Notes: a model not told the origin generated them from the letters alone. DNA of 6,834 nucleotides from Treponema sp. (GCA_024691265.1 JAILNT010000249.1:1-6834), one strand, 5' to 3'; counted from the stretch's first letter, positions 1 to 6,429 are shown. Made by a program: numbers and translations.

Positions 1-1214
1 TAAAATTGGACAGAGTATTCTGTCATGAAATAACAACACCTATAGCTATTAACGACCTAGTATCACGCAACAAAGACAGAGTTTTTGATGCAAGTAAAAT
101 AAAGGCTGTTATTGACCATGTTTCACCGGCAAAAGATTCTAAATGTGCCATGCAGGAAAAGATATTGCGTGACTGGGCTCACCGCAACAATATTAAAGAC
201 TTTTTTGATATTGGAGCAAACGGAGTTTGTCACGCTATATTCCCTGAAAAAGGCTATGTTCGTCCAGGCTTCACTGTAATAATGGGTGATAGCCACACCT
301 GTACACATGGAGCTTTCGGAGCATTTGCAGCCGGAGTTGGAACAACAGACCTTGAAGGCGGTATCTTAAAGGGTGTGTGCTCATTCAGAGAACCAAAAAC
401 AATAAAGTTCGTTTTGAATGGAAAACTCAAGGACGGTGTATTTGCAAAAGATGTAATTCTGTTTTTGATTCAACAGATTGGCGTAAACGGAGCTACAAAT
501 TGTGTTACAGAATTCACAGGTCCTATTGTTGATAATTTCACAATGGAAGAACGCATGACAGTATGTAACATGGCAGTAGAAGCTGGTGCTACATCTGGAA
601 TATGTTTCCCTGATATGACTACAGTAGAATATTTATGGCCATTCATAAAAGATGAATTTGCTTCAAAAGAAGATGCCTTAAAGGAATACAGCAAGTGGGT
701 AGATGATGAAGATGCAGAATATGAAAAGATTTACACATTTGACTTGTCAACTTTGGAACCAGTATGTACAATTAATTATAAGCCAGATCAGGTAAAGAAA
801 ATATCTGAGATGGCAGGAACAAAGGTTGACCAGGTATATATCGGAAGCTGTACAAATGGCCGCATCTCAGATTTGAGAGTTGCTGCAAGTGTGCTCAAAG
901 GACATCACCTTGCTGAAGGTGTAAGGGGTATAGTTGCTCCTGCTACACCAAAAGTTTACAAGCAGGCTTTGGACGAAGGTCTTATAGCAATCTTTATGGA
1001 TGCTGGATTCTGCGTAACAAATCCTACCTGTGGTGCCTGTCTTGGTATGAGTAACGGAGTTTTGGCAGAAGGAGAGGTATGTGCCTCTACCACAAATCGC
1101 AATTTTAATGGTAGAATGGGTAAAGGCGGAATGGTTCACTTAATGAGCCCTGCCACTGCAGCAGCAACAGCTATTGCAGGAACCATAACAAATTCACCAC
1201 TGTATAGGGGATAA
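1..1214 (+). CDS. leuC: 3-isopropylmalate dehydratase large subunit-like (LeuC family), 5'-truncated by window edge
   Basis: Large, iron-sulfur-binding subunit of a two-subunit hydro-lyase of the aconitase superfamily. The usual role is isomerising 2- to 3-isopropylmalate in cytosolic leucine synthesis. Numbering from the TTG at base 6, the protein shows the aconitase signature IGSCTNGR with C282 and the NPTCGACLG block with C342 and C345, the three cysteines that hold the [4Fe-4S] cluster. Other family blocks are HEITTPIAI near the start, MGDSHTCTHGAFGAF and GVGTTDLE. The frame is open to the left edge (AAA at 3-5, no stop). Family members are about 420 residues and begin before the ITTPIAI block, so the TTG is an artefact and roughly 25-30 residues are missing. 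The stop shares bases with the start of the next gene, so the two are translationally coupled. The compact form resembles the archaeal-type IPMI/homoaconitase branch, so the substrate could be another 2-hydroxy acid. Family assignment is firm; exact substrate is not. Confidence 0.93.
   Translation, partial: KLDRVFCHEITTPIAINDLVSRNKDRVFDASKIKAVIDHVSPAKDSKCAMQEKILRDWAHRNNIKDFFDIGANGVCHAIFPEKGYVRPGFTVIMGDSHTCTHGAFGAFAAGVGTTDLEGGILKGVCSFREPKTIKFVLNGKLKDGVFAKDVILFLIQQIGVNGATNCVTEFTGPIVDNFTMEERMTVCNMAVEAGATSGICFPDMTTVEYLWPFIKDEFASKEDALKEYSKWVDDEDAEYEKIYTFDLSTLEPVCTINYKPDQVKKISEMAGTKVDQVYIGSCTNGRISDLRVAASVLKGHHLAEGVRGIVAPATPKVYKQALDEGLIAIFMDAGFCVTNPTCGACLGMSNGVLAEGEVCASTTNRNFNGRMGKGGMVHLMSPATAAATAIAGTITNSPLYRG
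1206..1210 (+). promoter_or_regulatory. Ribosome binding site of leuD
   Basis: AGGGG lies inside the last leuC codons. It is 3 bases from the ATG at 1214 and 6 bases from the ATG at 1217. Normal Shine-Dalgarno spacing favours 1217 as the used start. The overlap suggests coupled, near-stoichiometric synthesis of the two subunits. Confidence 0.6.
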
Positions 1215-1216
1215 TG

Positions 1217-1750
1217 ATGAAACAATTTGGTGGAGAAGTTCTTTTCTTGGATCGTTCAGACATCAATACGGACGAGATTATTCCAGCTAAGTACCTCACA
1301 GAAAATACTAAAGAGGCACTTAAGCCATATCTTCTTGAAGATTTAAAGCTTGACGGCTTTAATCCAAAGACAGATATTTCAGGAAAAAAAGTTATTATTA
1401 CTAGAGAAAACTTCGGATGTGGTTCTTCCCGTGAACATGCACCTTGGGCTCTAGAAGTAAACGGCATCTACGTTGTAGTTGCACAGAATTTTGCCCGTAT
1501 CTTCCGCCAGAATATGTATAACTGCGGAATGCTTGCAATTGACATGGACAAGAAAAGTATTAATGACATGTTCCATACATTTAGCGAGAAAGATACAGAA
1601 TGTAAGATTGTAATCAATGATGATGGAACTGCAAAAGTAAAGCTTATTGCAGGTTCTTTATCAAAGAGTTATCCATTCAAGCTTGAAGGTTTCGACAAGG
1701 CTCTTGTTGAAAACGAAGGCTGGATTGGATATGCCGACAAGAAATATTAA
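1217..1750 (+). CDS. leuD: 3-isopropylmalate dehydratase small subunit-like (LeuD family)
   Basis: Small (swivel-domain) subunit that pairs with the LeuC-like protein just upstream and supplies the substrate-recognition loop and active-site residues. Counting from the ATG at 1214, the DxxxTDEIIPAKYL block lies at about residues 16-28 and the hallmark NFGCGSSREHAPWAL at 66-80. The length (about 177 residues) fits the archaeal-type small subunit; proteobacterial LeuD is nearer 200. Two ATGs are in tandem. The one at 1214 overlaps the leuC stop but sits only 3 bases from the AGGGG at 1206-1210, while the one at 1217 has a 6-base gap, so 1217 is preferred. The loop that separates isopropylmalate isomerases from homoaconitases in Methanocaldococcus (YLVY versus YLRT) reads YLTE here, which matches neither. 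A strong terminator follows within 40 bases. Family certain; leucine pathway role likely but not proven. Confidence 0.92.
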   Translation: MKQFGGEVLFLDRSDINTDEIIPAKYLTENTKEALKPYLLEDLKLDGFNPKTDISGKKVIITRENFGCGSSREHAPWALEVNGIYVVVAQNFARIFRQNMYNCGMLAIDMDKKSINDMFHTFSEKDTECKIVINDDGTAKVKLIAGSLSKSYPFKLEGFDKALVENEGWIGYADKKY

Positions 1751-1784
1751 TCTTGCACTAGAGTAATCAATATAACATAAAGTA

Positions 1785-1833
1785 AAAGCCCTGATAAAAG
1801 TATTTTCTTCTATCAGGGCTTTCTTTTGTTTTA
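1785..1833 (+). terminator. Rho-independent terminator after leuCD, probably bidirectional
   Basis: A perfect 12-base stem, AAAGCCCTGATA at 1785-1796 with its complement at 1811-1822, can extend inward by three more pairs past one A-C mismatch, leaving a 6-base loop. On the plus strand it is followed by CTTTTGTTTT, ending leuCD. Read from the minus strand, the stem is followed by TTTTACTTT, so it can also end the convergent kinase transcript whose stop is at 1856. It is the only clear structure in the 105 bases between the two genes. Confidence 0.9.
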
Positions 1834-1855
1834 AGTCTTTTTGCTTTTACAAAAA

Positions 1856-2392
1856 CTAATCTACTAAATTTCTTTTCTTTAGTTCTGCAATAATAATATC
1901 TACAATCTGCTCCGGAGTATTTACGGCAGTATCGATTTTCAAATCTGCAAAAGAATAATCATTGTTATCAATATTATACAATTTCAAATATCTTGCACTG
2001 TCTTCTCTGTCACGCATGGCAGTAAAATCTGCAATCTGTTGTAAATCTCCCCCTTCCCTGTTTAAGATACGCTTTGCACGAACTTCATCACTTGCCATAA
2101 GATATACTTTTAAATCAGCTTCTTTTAACATCCATATTGCAAGACGACTACCGAGAACACAAGAAGATTTAAGGGCAAGTTCAACCTGCTTATTATCTAC
2201 AAACTTATCATAGCTATCATCATTTCTTGCGTTTTCAATAACCTCAGCAAGAGTCATTCCCTTTTCCTGGGCAAGCTGTCTAAATGTATAATTAATAAGT
2301 GAAACATTTAATTTTTGTGCAAGTAAAGTACTCACAGTTGTATTTCCACAACCAGATTTACCACTTATCGCAACTCTAATTTCTTTTGCCAT
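1856..2392 (-). CDS. Cytidylate kinase-like P-loop kinase (archaeal-type CMP kinase family)
   Basis: Probable (d)CMP kinase, transferring a phosphate from ATP to CMP/dCMP in the cytosol. The 178-residue protein opens with a beta strand and P-loop (AISGKSGCGNTT, 8-19). The GSRLAIW block (81-87), the Arg-rich LID-like stretch VRAKRILNRE (104-113), RDREDSARY (127-135) and IDNNDYS (141-147) follow in the order typical of the short archaeal-type cytidylate kinases rather than the longer E. coli Cmk. The Walker A position normally occupied by lysine is Asn17; related cytidylate-kinase-like families also depart from the standard P-loop, so this need not mean loss of activity. The start is supported by AGGAGA at 2402-2407, 9 bases upstream. 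It lies 21 bases after yicC and is probably cotranscribed with it. Many bacteria have guanylate kinase next to yicC, so a nucleotide kinase here fits a familiar arrangement. Substrate could differ from CMP. Confidence 0.8.
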   Translation of the reverse strand: MAKEIRVAISGKSGCGNTTVSTLLAQKLNVSLINYTFRQLAQEKGMTLAEVIENARNDDSYDKFVDNKQVELALKSSCVLGSRLAIWMLKEADLKVYLMASDEVRAKRILNREGGDLQQIADFTAMRDREDSARYLKLYNIDNNDYSFADLKIDTAVNTPEQIVDIIIAELKKRNLVD

Positions 2393-2413
2393 AATATTAA
2401 TTCTCCTAAATAT

Positions 2414-3280
2414 TTACTCAACATTCTTAGACTGCTCTCTTATATTTTCAAGAGCATCTTTTGCATTTACAACCATAGCACCAACTTCTGTAAATTGATT
2501 CTTACTGCCGATTGTGTTAATTTCACGATTAGCTTCCTGACAGAAAAAATCAATTCTTTTTCCAGGAACAGGGTTATTATCAAATTCATTGTGCAAAGCC
2601 TTTAGATGACTATGAAGGCGTACTATTTCTTCATTGATAGTATATTTTACGAGCATTGCCGCAGTTTCTGTCATTATACGCTGTTCGTCAGCATGTTCTC
2701 CCAAAAGTTCTGTAAACTTTTTAGTAATCTGTTCTTTAAACATGGCTTCCATTTTTGGCTGCCATTCTTTGAAAAAGGCTGCACATTTATCAAGTATACA
2801 AAGTTTTTCATTCAAATCTTTATATAGATTCTGACCTTCTTTTTTCCTTGCTTCAACAAATTCTTCATAAGCTGCATTAAATGTTGGTAAAATCTTATTC
2901 CAATAAGCTTCTGCATCATAAGTATGTTCTACATTAAGAACGCCTTCCTGGGAAATTATAAGGGATAAAGGAATATCAGACTTATTACCTAAAGCATTTG
3001 CAATACTTGAAATTGCAGCAGCATATTGTTTTGCAGCTTCAACATCAGCTGTAACACGAGTTTGAGGAGCACTCTCACGAATTCTTATAGTCAAATCAAC
3101 TTTTCCGCGAGAAACTTTTTGAGAAAAAAGACTTCTGATTTTGCTTTCTACAGGAGAAAGAAAGCTTGGCATATTTATATTTAAATCTAAAAAACGGGCA
3201 TTAACAGACTTCATTTCAACAGAAATCTGCAGATTGTCTACGCTAGCCTCTTTATAGGCATATCCTGTCATGCTGTTCAT
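2414..3280 (-). CDS. yicC: YicC family endoribonuclease
   Basis: Member of the YicC family, cytosolic metal-dependent endoribonucleases; E. coli YicC has been linked to RNA cleavage and small-RNA turnover. At 288 residues it matches E. coli YicC in length. The N-terminal YicC domain shows SMTGYA (3-8), VEMKSVNARFLDLNINMP (21-38) and RGKVDL (58-63). The C-terminal DUF1732 part shows EEIVRLHSHL (218-227), KRIDFFCQEANREINTIGSK (241-260) and ends in IREQSKNVE, the usual family tail. The start fits the family form M-x-x-SMTG and has AAGGA at 3289-3293, 8 bases upstream. The gene follows murC by 85 bases and precedes the CMP-kinase-like gene by 21 bases. I found no convincing promoter in the 85-base gap, so read-through from murC is the simplest supply of transcript. 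Its physiological RNA target in this organism is unknown. Confidence 0.93.
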   Translation of the reverse strand: MNSMTGYAYKEASVDNLQISVEMKSVNARFLDLNINMPSFLSPVESKIRSLFSQKVSRGKVDLTIRIRESAPQTRVTADVEAAKQYAAAISSIANALGNKSDIPLSLIISQEGVLNVEHTYDAEAYWNKILPTFNAAYEEFVEARKKEGQNLYKDLNEKLCILDKCAAFFKEWQPKMEAMFKEQITKKFTELLGEHADEQRIMTETAAMLVKYTINEEIVRLHSHLKALHNEFDNNPVPGKRIDFFCQEANREINTIGSKNQFTEVGAMVVNAKDALENIREQSKNVE

Positions 3281-3365
3281 AAAACGTATCCTTAAACTAT
3301 GTATATTTTCACTATAGAAATACAGCTTTACTATAAAATGCTAACTATTCTATAGATAAAAGCTT

Positions 3366-4877
3366 TTATATAAGACTCTTATACAAAAGAGAACCTACTT
3401 TCCAGTTATCGCCAGCACCCATTGTTACAAACAAATAGCCATCTGGATATTTTTCATTATCAAGCTTCTTATTTATTTCATTTAATGCAAAATCGGCTGC
3501 TTCTTCAAATTCTGCCTTATAATAAACATTCTTATGATGAAGTTTTGCTTTCTCATAAAGAGTTTCACCCGTTACAGATGCAGCTGAAGCATCTTCTCTT
3601 GCACTAGCATAAATCTTATTAAGAATAACTTCATCAGCATTTTCAAAGCATGAAGCAAATTCATTAAGTAAGGCTGCTGTTCGTGTATAAGTATGAGACA
3701 TAAAGTCTACAATGATTTTACGTCCGGAATAAAATTTTCTAAAGCCTTCTAATGTAGTTTTTATGGCTGTAGGGTGATGACCGTAATCATCTATAAATAT
3801 TATTGAATCGCCGTTTTTTGTTTTTGCCTTTCCTACAATTTCGCTTCTTCTTTTTCCACCGGCAAAATGTAAAAGTCCTTCTTTTATATTCTCATGATAA
3901 TCTTTTGGATTTTTTCCATCAGCAATAAGAAGTCTTTCTGCCAAAGCTATAGCAGCAGTTGCATTACGAACATTATGACTTCCTGGAACCTGTAAAGCAC
4001 ATTTTCCAAGACTTTCTACCGTAAAATACTGCTTGCCATCACAAACTTCTCCAAAGTCAATATGATAAGCTCCTGAAGCTTTTTCGCCATAAGGAATAAG
4101 ATTTATATCAGAGCGTTTTGCATGAATAAGCCCCGCAGTTTCTACAGCACCCATATCATCTGCACAATAAATTAAATCACCATTTTCAGGAAGCTTACAA
4201 CCATAATCAACAAAAGCATCTCTAATATCATTATATGTAGGATAATAATCCTGATGGTCACTTTCTACTGATGTAAGTATTATTTTATTAGGGTGGAAAG
4301 CCATAAAATGACGTTGATACTCGCAGGTTTCAGCAACAAAATATCTGTGTTCATTGTCAGAAGAACTACCTGTCTTTGGTAAGAAAGAAGAACTTGTCAT
4401 GGTACAAGAATTACCAAAGCTTGATATAATAGAACCGGCTAATACCTGGCTTCTTAAATCCAAATTTTTTAATATAGTACCTACAAGTCCAGTAGTTGTT
4501 GTTTTTCCATGAACTCCACAAACTCCAGAACTATAAGACAAAGAGGAAATAAGCCCTAAAGCTTCTGAATAAAGCATACAAGGCAATTTTTTTTCTAATG
4601 CTGCTTTTAAGTCAGGATTTTTATCAGCTGTATAAGCTGCAGAATATATTACATATTGAACTGAATCTGTTATATTTTTTTCTGAAAAAGGAAGGGCTTT
4701 TAAGCCATATTTATCAAGGATTTCATCTGTGTAAAAACGTTCTGAAACATCTGAACCTGTGATAATAGCACCCTGAGCAAGGAGAAGCTCAACAAGAGCA
4801 ACCATGCCTGTGCCCTTGATGCCTACAAAATGTATATGAACCCCATGAAGATTTTTGGGTAAAGAAATAATTTCCAT
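3366..4877 (-). CDS. murC: UDP-N-acetylmuramate--L-alanine ligase (MurC)
   Basis: Cytosolic Mur ligase that adds L-alanine to UDP-MurNAc using ATP, the first step of peptidoglycan stem-peptide synthesis. The 503-residue protein has the three Mur domains: an N-terminal Rossmann fold with HFVGIKGTGM (16-25); a central ATPase domain with P-loop GVHGKTTTT (121-129), AETCEYQRHF (182-191) and VESDHQDYY (204-212); and a C-terminal domain with PGSHNVRNATAA (298-309), DDYGHHPTAI (363-372) and MGAGDNWKVG (486-495). DDYGHHP favours MurC over the recycling ligase Mpl, which usually has an FAHHP form. The AETCEY form resembles the EACEY-type MurC of clostridia rather than the DESD form of proteobacteria. 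A Ser/Thr-rich stretch at about 156-175 looks like an extra loop. A TATAAT promoter sits so close to the ATG that the mRNA is probably leaderless, and no Shine-Dalgarno is visible. It leads a possible murC-yicC-kinase unit. Confidence 0.93.
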   Translation of the reverse strand: MEIISLPKNLHGVHIHFVGIKGTGMVALVELLLAQGAIITGSDVSERFYTDEILDKYGLKALPFSEKNITDSVQYVIYSAAYTADKNPDLKAALEKKLPCMLYSEALGLISSLSYSSGVCGVHGKTTTTGLVGTILKNLDLRSQVLAGSIISSFGNSCTMTSSSFLPKTGSSSDNEHRYFVAETCEYQRHFMAFHPNKIILTSVESDHQDYYPTYNDIRDAFVDYGCKLPENGDLIYCADDMGAVETAGLIHAKRSDINLIPYGEKASGAYHIDFGEVCDGKQYFTVESLGKCALQVPGSHNVRNATAAIALAERLLIADGKNPKDYHENIKEGLLHFAGGKRRSEIVGKAKTKNGDSIIFIDDYGHHPTAIKTTLEGFRKFYSGRKIIVDFMSHTYTRTAALLNEFASCFENADEVILNKIYASAREDASAASVTGETLYEKAKLHHKNVYYKAEFEEAADFALNEINKKLDNEKYPDGYLFVTMGAGDNWKVGSLLYKSLI

Positions 4878-4888
4878 AGTAATTGAAA

Positions 4889-4917
4889 ATTATATTCTAA
4901 TTCCAAACCATAGGCAA
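4889..4917 (-). promoter_or_regulatory. Sigma-70-type promoter of murC
   Basis: On the minus strand TTGCCT (4912-4917, 4 of 6 consensus bases) is followed after exactly 17 bases by a perfect TATAAT (4889-4894). Only 11 bases separate the -10 box from the murC ATG at 4877. The expected start of transcription therefore lies about 4-6 bases before the start codon, giving an almost leaderless message. This agrees with the lack of a Shine-Dalgarno sequence. Confidence 0.7.
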
Positions 4918-4920
4918 TAT

Positions 4921-4958
4921 AAACGAAAACAACGGATAACAAAACTTGCTACCCGTTG
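4921..4958 (-). terminator. Rho-independent terminator downstream of the flgJ-like gene
   Basis: In minus-strand RNA, bases 4958 to 4930 fold into a 13-pair stem (CAACGGGTAGCAA with TTGTTATCCGTTG, two G-U pairs) closed by a 3-base loop. It is followed at once by TTTTCGTTT (4929-4921). It stands about 80 bases after the flgJ-like stop and just before the murC -35 box, separating the two transcription units. Confidence 0.8.
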
Positions 4959-4968
4959 CAACGTATGT

Positions 4969-4993
4969 TAACGGTACACTAGTGTGTCCGTTA
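4969..4993. repeat. Second dyad (TAACGG...CCGTTA) with a central ACACTAGTGT palindrome
   Basis: TAACGG at 4969-4974 pairs with CCGTTA at 4988-4993. Between them ACACTAGTGT (4976-4985) is a perfect 10-base palindrome. The two parts can stack with one bulged base. No T-run follows on either strand, so it is not a terminator. It is 50-odd bases upstream of the murC -35 box and shares its AACGG/CCGTT arms with the neighbouring terminator. It could be an operator or an RNA structure; its function is unassigned. Confidence 0.55.
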
Positions 4994-5034
4994 TTAAGTA
5001 TAACAAAAAATCTTTAATTAATCGATAACTATAA

Positions 5035-5577
5035 TTAACTTTTTTCAGATAACTGAAGATAAATCTGGTCTGCAAGACCAAAACCTGCATTCTTTGTCAA
5101 AGTTTCAGAATACTGGTCATAAAGCATATCTTCATACATAGATTTTGCATAGCTTTCTTCACCGTCAGCTTTTGAAATTGTATTTCTCATAGAAGAAAGC
5201 ATTATTTTTACAAGATAATTTTCCAATTCCATTGACTGCTCATACAATTTACTTGTACGGTCAATTTTCTGATTTTTTACTATATTAGGATTTGCACCAT
5301 TTGCAGCAGCACCTGTAGGAGCTGAGCTTTTATCTTTTTCACTTGTATATGTTCCTGCAAAGCCCTGTGTATAATCACCGTTTAGACGGCTGCCATCTTT
5401 TATCTGATTAGAAGATACATTCTGTCCAACTCCCTCAGCCTGGCTTGCAGCAGACTGAGCACTTCTTACTAAATCCTGGAATCTTGATAAATCATTCTGG
5501 GATTTTGCATTCTGGACACTCTGTGTACCACTTGTTAAAGAAGAATTATATGATGTTGTAAAATTTACATTGTTCAT
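5035..5577 (-). CDS. flgJ: FlgJ-like flagellar rod-binding protein (no peptidoglycan hydrolase domain)
   Basis: Likely assists assembly of the flagellar rod through the periplasm; in spirochaetes the whole flagellum is periplasmic. Counting from an upstream GTG at 5601 (188 residues), the rod-binding domain occupies about 118-184. It runs from KLYEQSMELENYLVKIML through SSMRNTI and MYEDMLYDQYSETL to GFGLADQIYLQL, the usual pattern of the FlgJ N-terminal domain. The first 110 residues are rich in Ser, Asn, Gly and Gln and look disordered. There is no glucosaminidase domain such as enterobacterial FlgJ carries, so a separate hydrolase would be needed. I prefer the ATG at 5577 (180 residues): the GTG is preceded by eight Ts and no Shine-Dalgarno, and a sigma-28-like -10 box lies between the two starts. 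It follows the RluA-like gene by 57 bases and is followed by a terminator. The symbol rests on the domain, not on a full-length match. Confidence 0.82.
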   Translation of the reverse strand: MNNVNFTTSYNSSLTSGTQSVQNAKSQNDLSRFQDLVRSAQSAASQAEGVGQNVSSNQIKDGSRLNGDYTQGFAGTYTSEKDKSSAPTGAAANGANPNIVKNQKIDRTSKLYEQSMELENYLVKIMLSSMRNTISKADGEESYAKSMYEDMLYDQYSETLTKNAGFGLADQIYLQLSEKS

Positions 5578-5587
5578 TTCTTTTATA

Positions 5588-5615
5588 TAATCGGCATTCA
5601 CAAAAAAAATATGTA
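5588..5615 (-). promoter_or_regulatory. Possible sigma-28 (FliA-type) promoter of the flgJ-like gene
   Basis: Minus-strand GCCGATTA (5595-5588) matches 7 of 8 bases of the flagellar sigma-28 -10 box GCCGATAA. TACA (5615-5612) resembles the TAAA -35 core at 16 bases, one more than the usual 15. The spacer contains an uninterrupted run of eight Ts (5609-5602). Transcription would start only a few bases before the ATG at 5577. The -35 match is weak, so this is tentative. Confidence 0.35.
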
Positions 5616-5634
5616 ATAATTTTATTTATTCGCA

Positions 5635-6411
5635 TTAAGAAAATAAACTTATATAAAGTTTTTCTTTTGTAAGGGGGTGAGGAAAATGCAAAGCTACAGC
5701 AGAAAATTGTAAAACTGTATTTTCCTTAGCTAGACAATCAGGATTATAAAGGGAATCACCTTTTACAGGATAACCTATCCAAGATAAATGACAGCGAACT
5801 TGATGCCTATAGCCTTCACGAATTTTACATAAAGCTATATAGTTTTCTCCCTCCTTACTAATAGTAATTTCAGTAGTGTATAGTTTTGTAGCACACTTTT
5901 TTAATGCAGCCTTACCAGAAGAAGAGATAACAGGACGAACAGTTTTTCTTCCTTCTCCGAAAGGTCTAAAATAACTTTCTACTCTGTATTTTCCAGTATT
6001 TTCAAGAGTATATGCTACTTGCTCTGAAACAGGGGGAAAAGCCTCTAAACCCTTGTCTTTATATAGCTCAACATTAACTTTATTACAAACAGCCTTATAT
6101 TCTTTTACAAAAAGTCCTTCTTTCTGAAAAGCATTAAAGGCTTCATAAGCTTCATCTGTTGCTGCTATAACAAGTAAACCATCTGTTTCTGTATCAAGAC
6201 GATGTAAAAGCCCGTGTTCACAAGCTTTTTTCCCTTTTACATTCAAAAGTTCAGGATAAAGGCAGGAAGCATAATAAAAAGCATTATTTTTTTCACCTTC
6301 TGAAAGAGGTGCTGAAGGTATTCCCTTTCCCTTATATATAACAACAAAAGGATTTTCATTTGAAGGTGCTTTTATAACCTTAAAAAGTTCATCTGAAATA
6401 TCTATCTTCAT
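5635..6411 (-). CDS. RluA family pseudouridine synthase, divergent
   Basis: Cytosolic enzyme expected to isomerise specific uridines in rRNA or tRNA to pseudouridine. The 258-residue protein has the catalytic motif HRLDTETDGLLV (70-81) with the nucleophilic Asp73. The C-terminal family block reads EGYRHQVRCH (199-208), then GYPVKGDSLY (213-222), corresponding to the usual TGRTHQIRVH...GDxxY. It has no N-terminal S4 domain. The conserved KPxG strand is altered to YKGKGIPSAP (26-35), and the usual TSG after HRLD is TDG, so it is a divergent member and its target cannot be read from sequence. The ATG at 6411 has AAGG at 6422-6425, 10 bases upstream. It begins 18 bases after the stop of a second RluA-family gene, so the two are almost certainly cotranscribed. 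No clear promoter was seen between them. Confidence 0.87.
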   Translation of the reverse strand: MKIDISDELFKVIKAPSNENPFVVIYKGKGIPSAPLSEGEKNNAFYYASCLYPELLNVKGKKACEHGLLHRLDTETDGLLVIAATDEAYEAFNAFQKEGLFVKEYKAVCNKVNVELYKDKGLEAFPPVSEQVAYTLENTGKYRVESYFRPFGEGRKTVRPVISSSGKAALKKCATKLYTTEITISKEGENYIALCKIREGYRHQVRCHLSWIGYPVKGDSLYNPDCLAKENTVLQFSAVALHFPHPLTKEKLYISLFS

Positions 6412-6429
6412 AATTAAAAAACCTTAATC

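Noticed and set aside
6..8. TTG at base 6 as the true leuC start
   Set aside because: The conserved N-terminal part of LeuC precedes this point in all homologues I know, and there is no in-frame stop or ribosome binding site before it.
2606..2834. Plus-strand open frames opposite yicC and other genes
   Set aside because: They are antisense shadows with no family motifs or ribosome binding sites.
3311..3339. Promoter for yicC using TATAGT at 3311-3316 or 3330-3335
   Set aside because: Neither has a recognisable -35 box at 16-18 bases; only the -10-like hexamers are present.
3356..3369. Perfect palindrome ATAAAAGCTTTTAT over the murC stop codon
   Set aside because: It has no room for a loop and almost no G/C, so it is not a credible terminator; AT-rich sequence makes such palindromes common.
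4587..4594. A8 homopolymer in the murC coding strand as a contingency locus or frameshift site
   Set aside because: It encodes the lysine-rich LEKKLP segment in an intact frame of a gene expected to be essential; nothing else suggests programmed slippage.
5602..5634. T8 run after the RluA-like stop as a terminator
   Set aside because: The preceding bases offer only a weak A/T stem, with no GC-rich hairpin.
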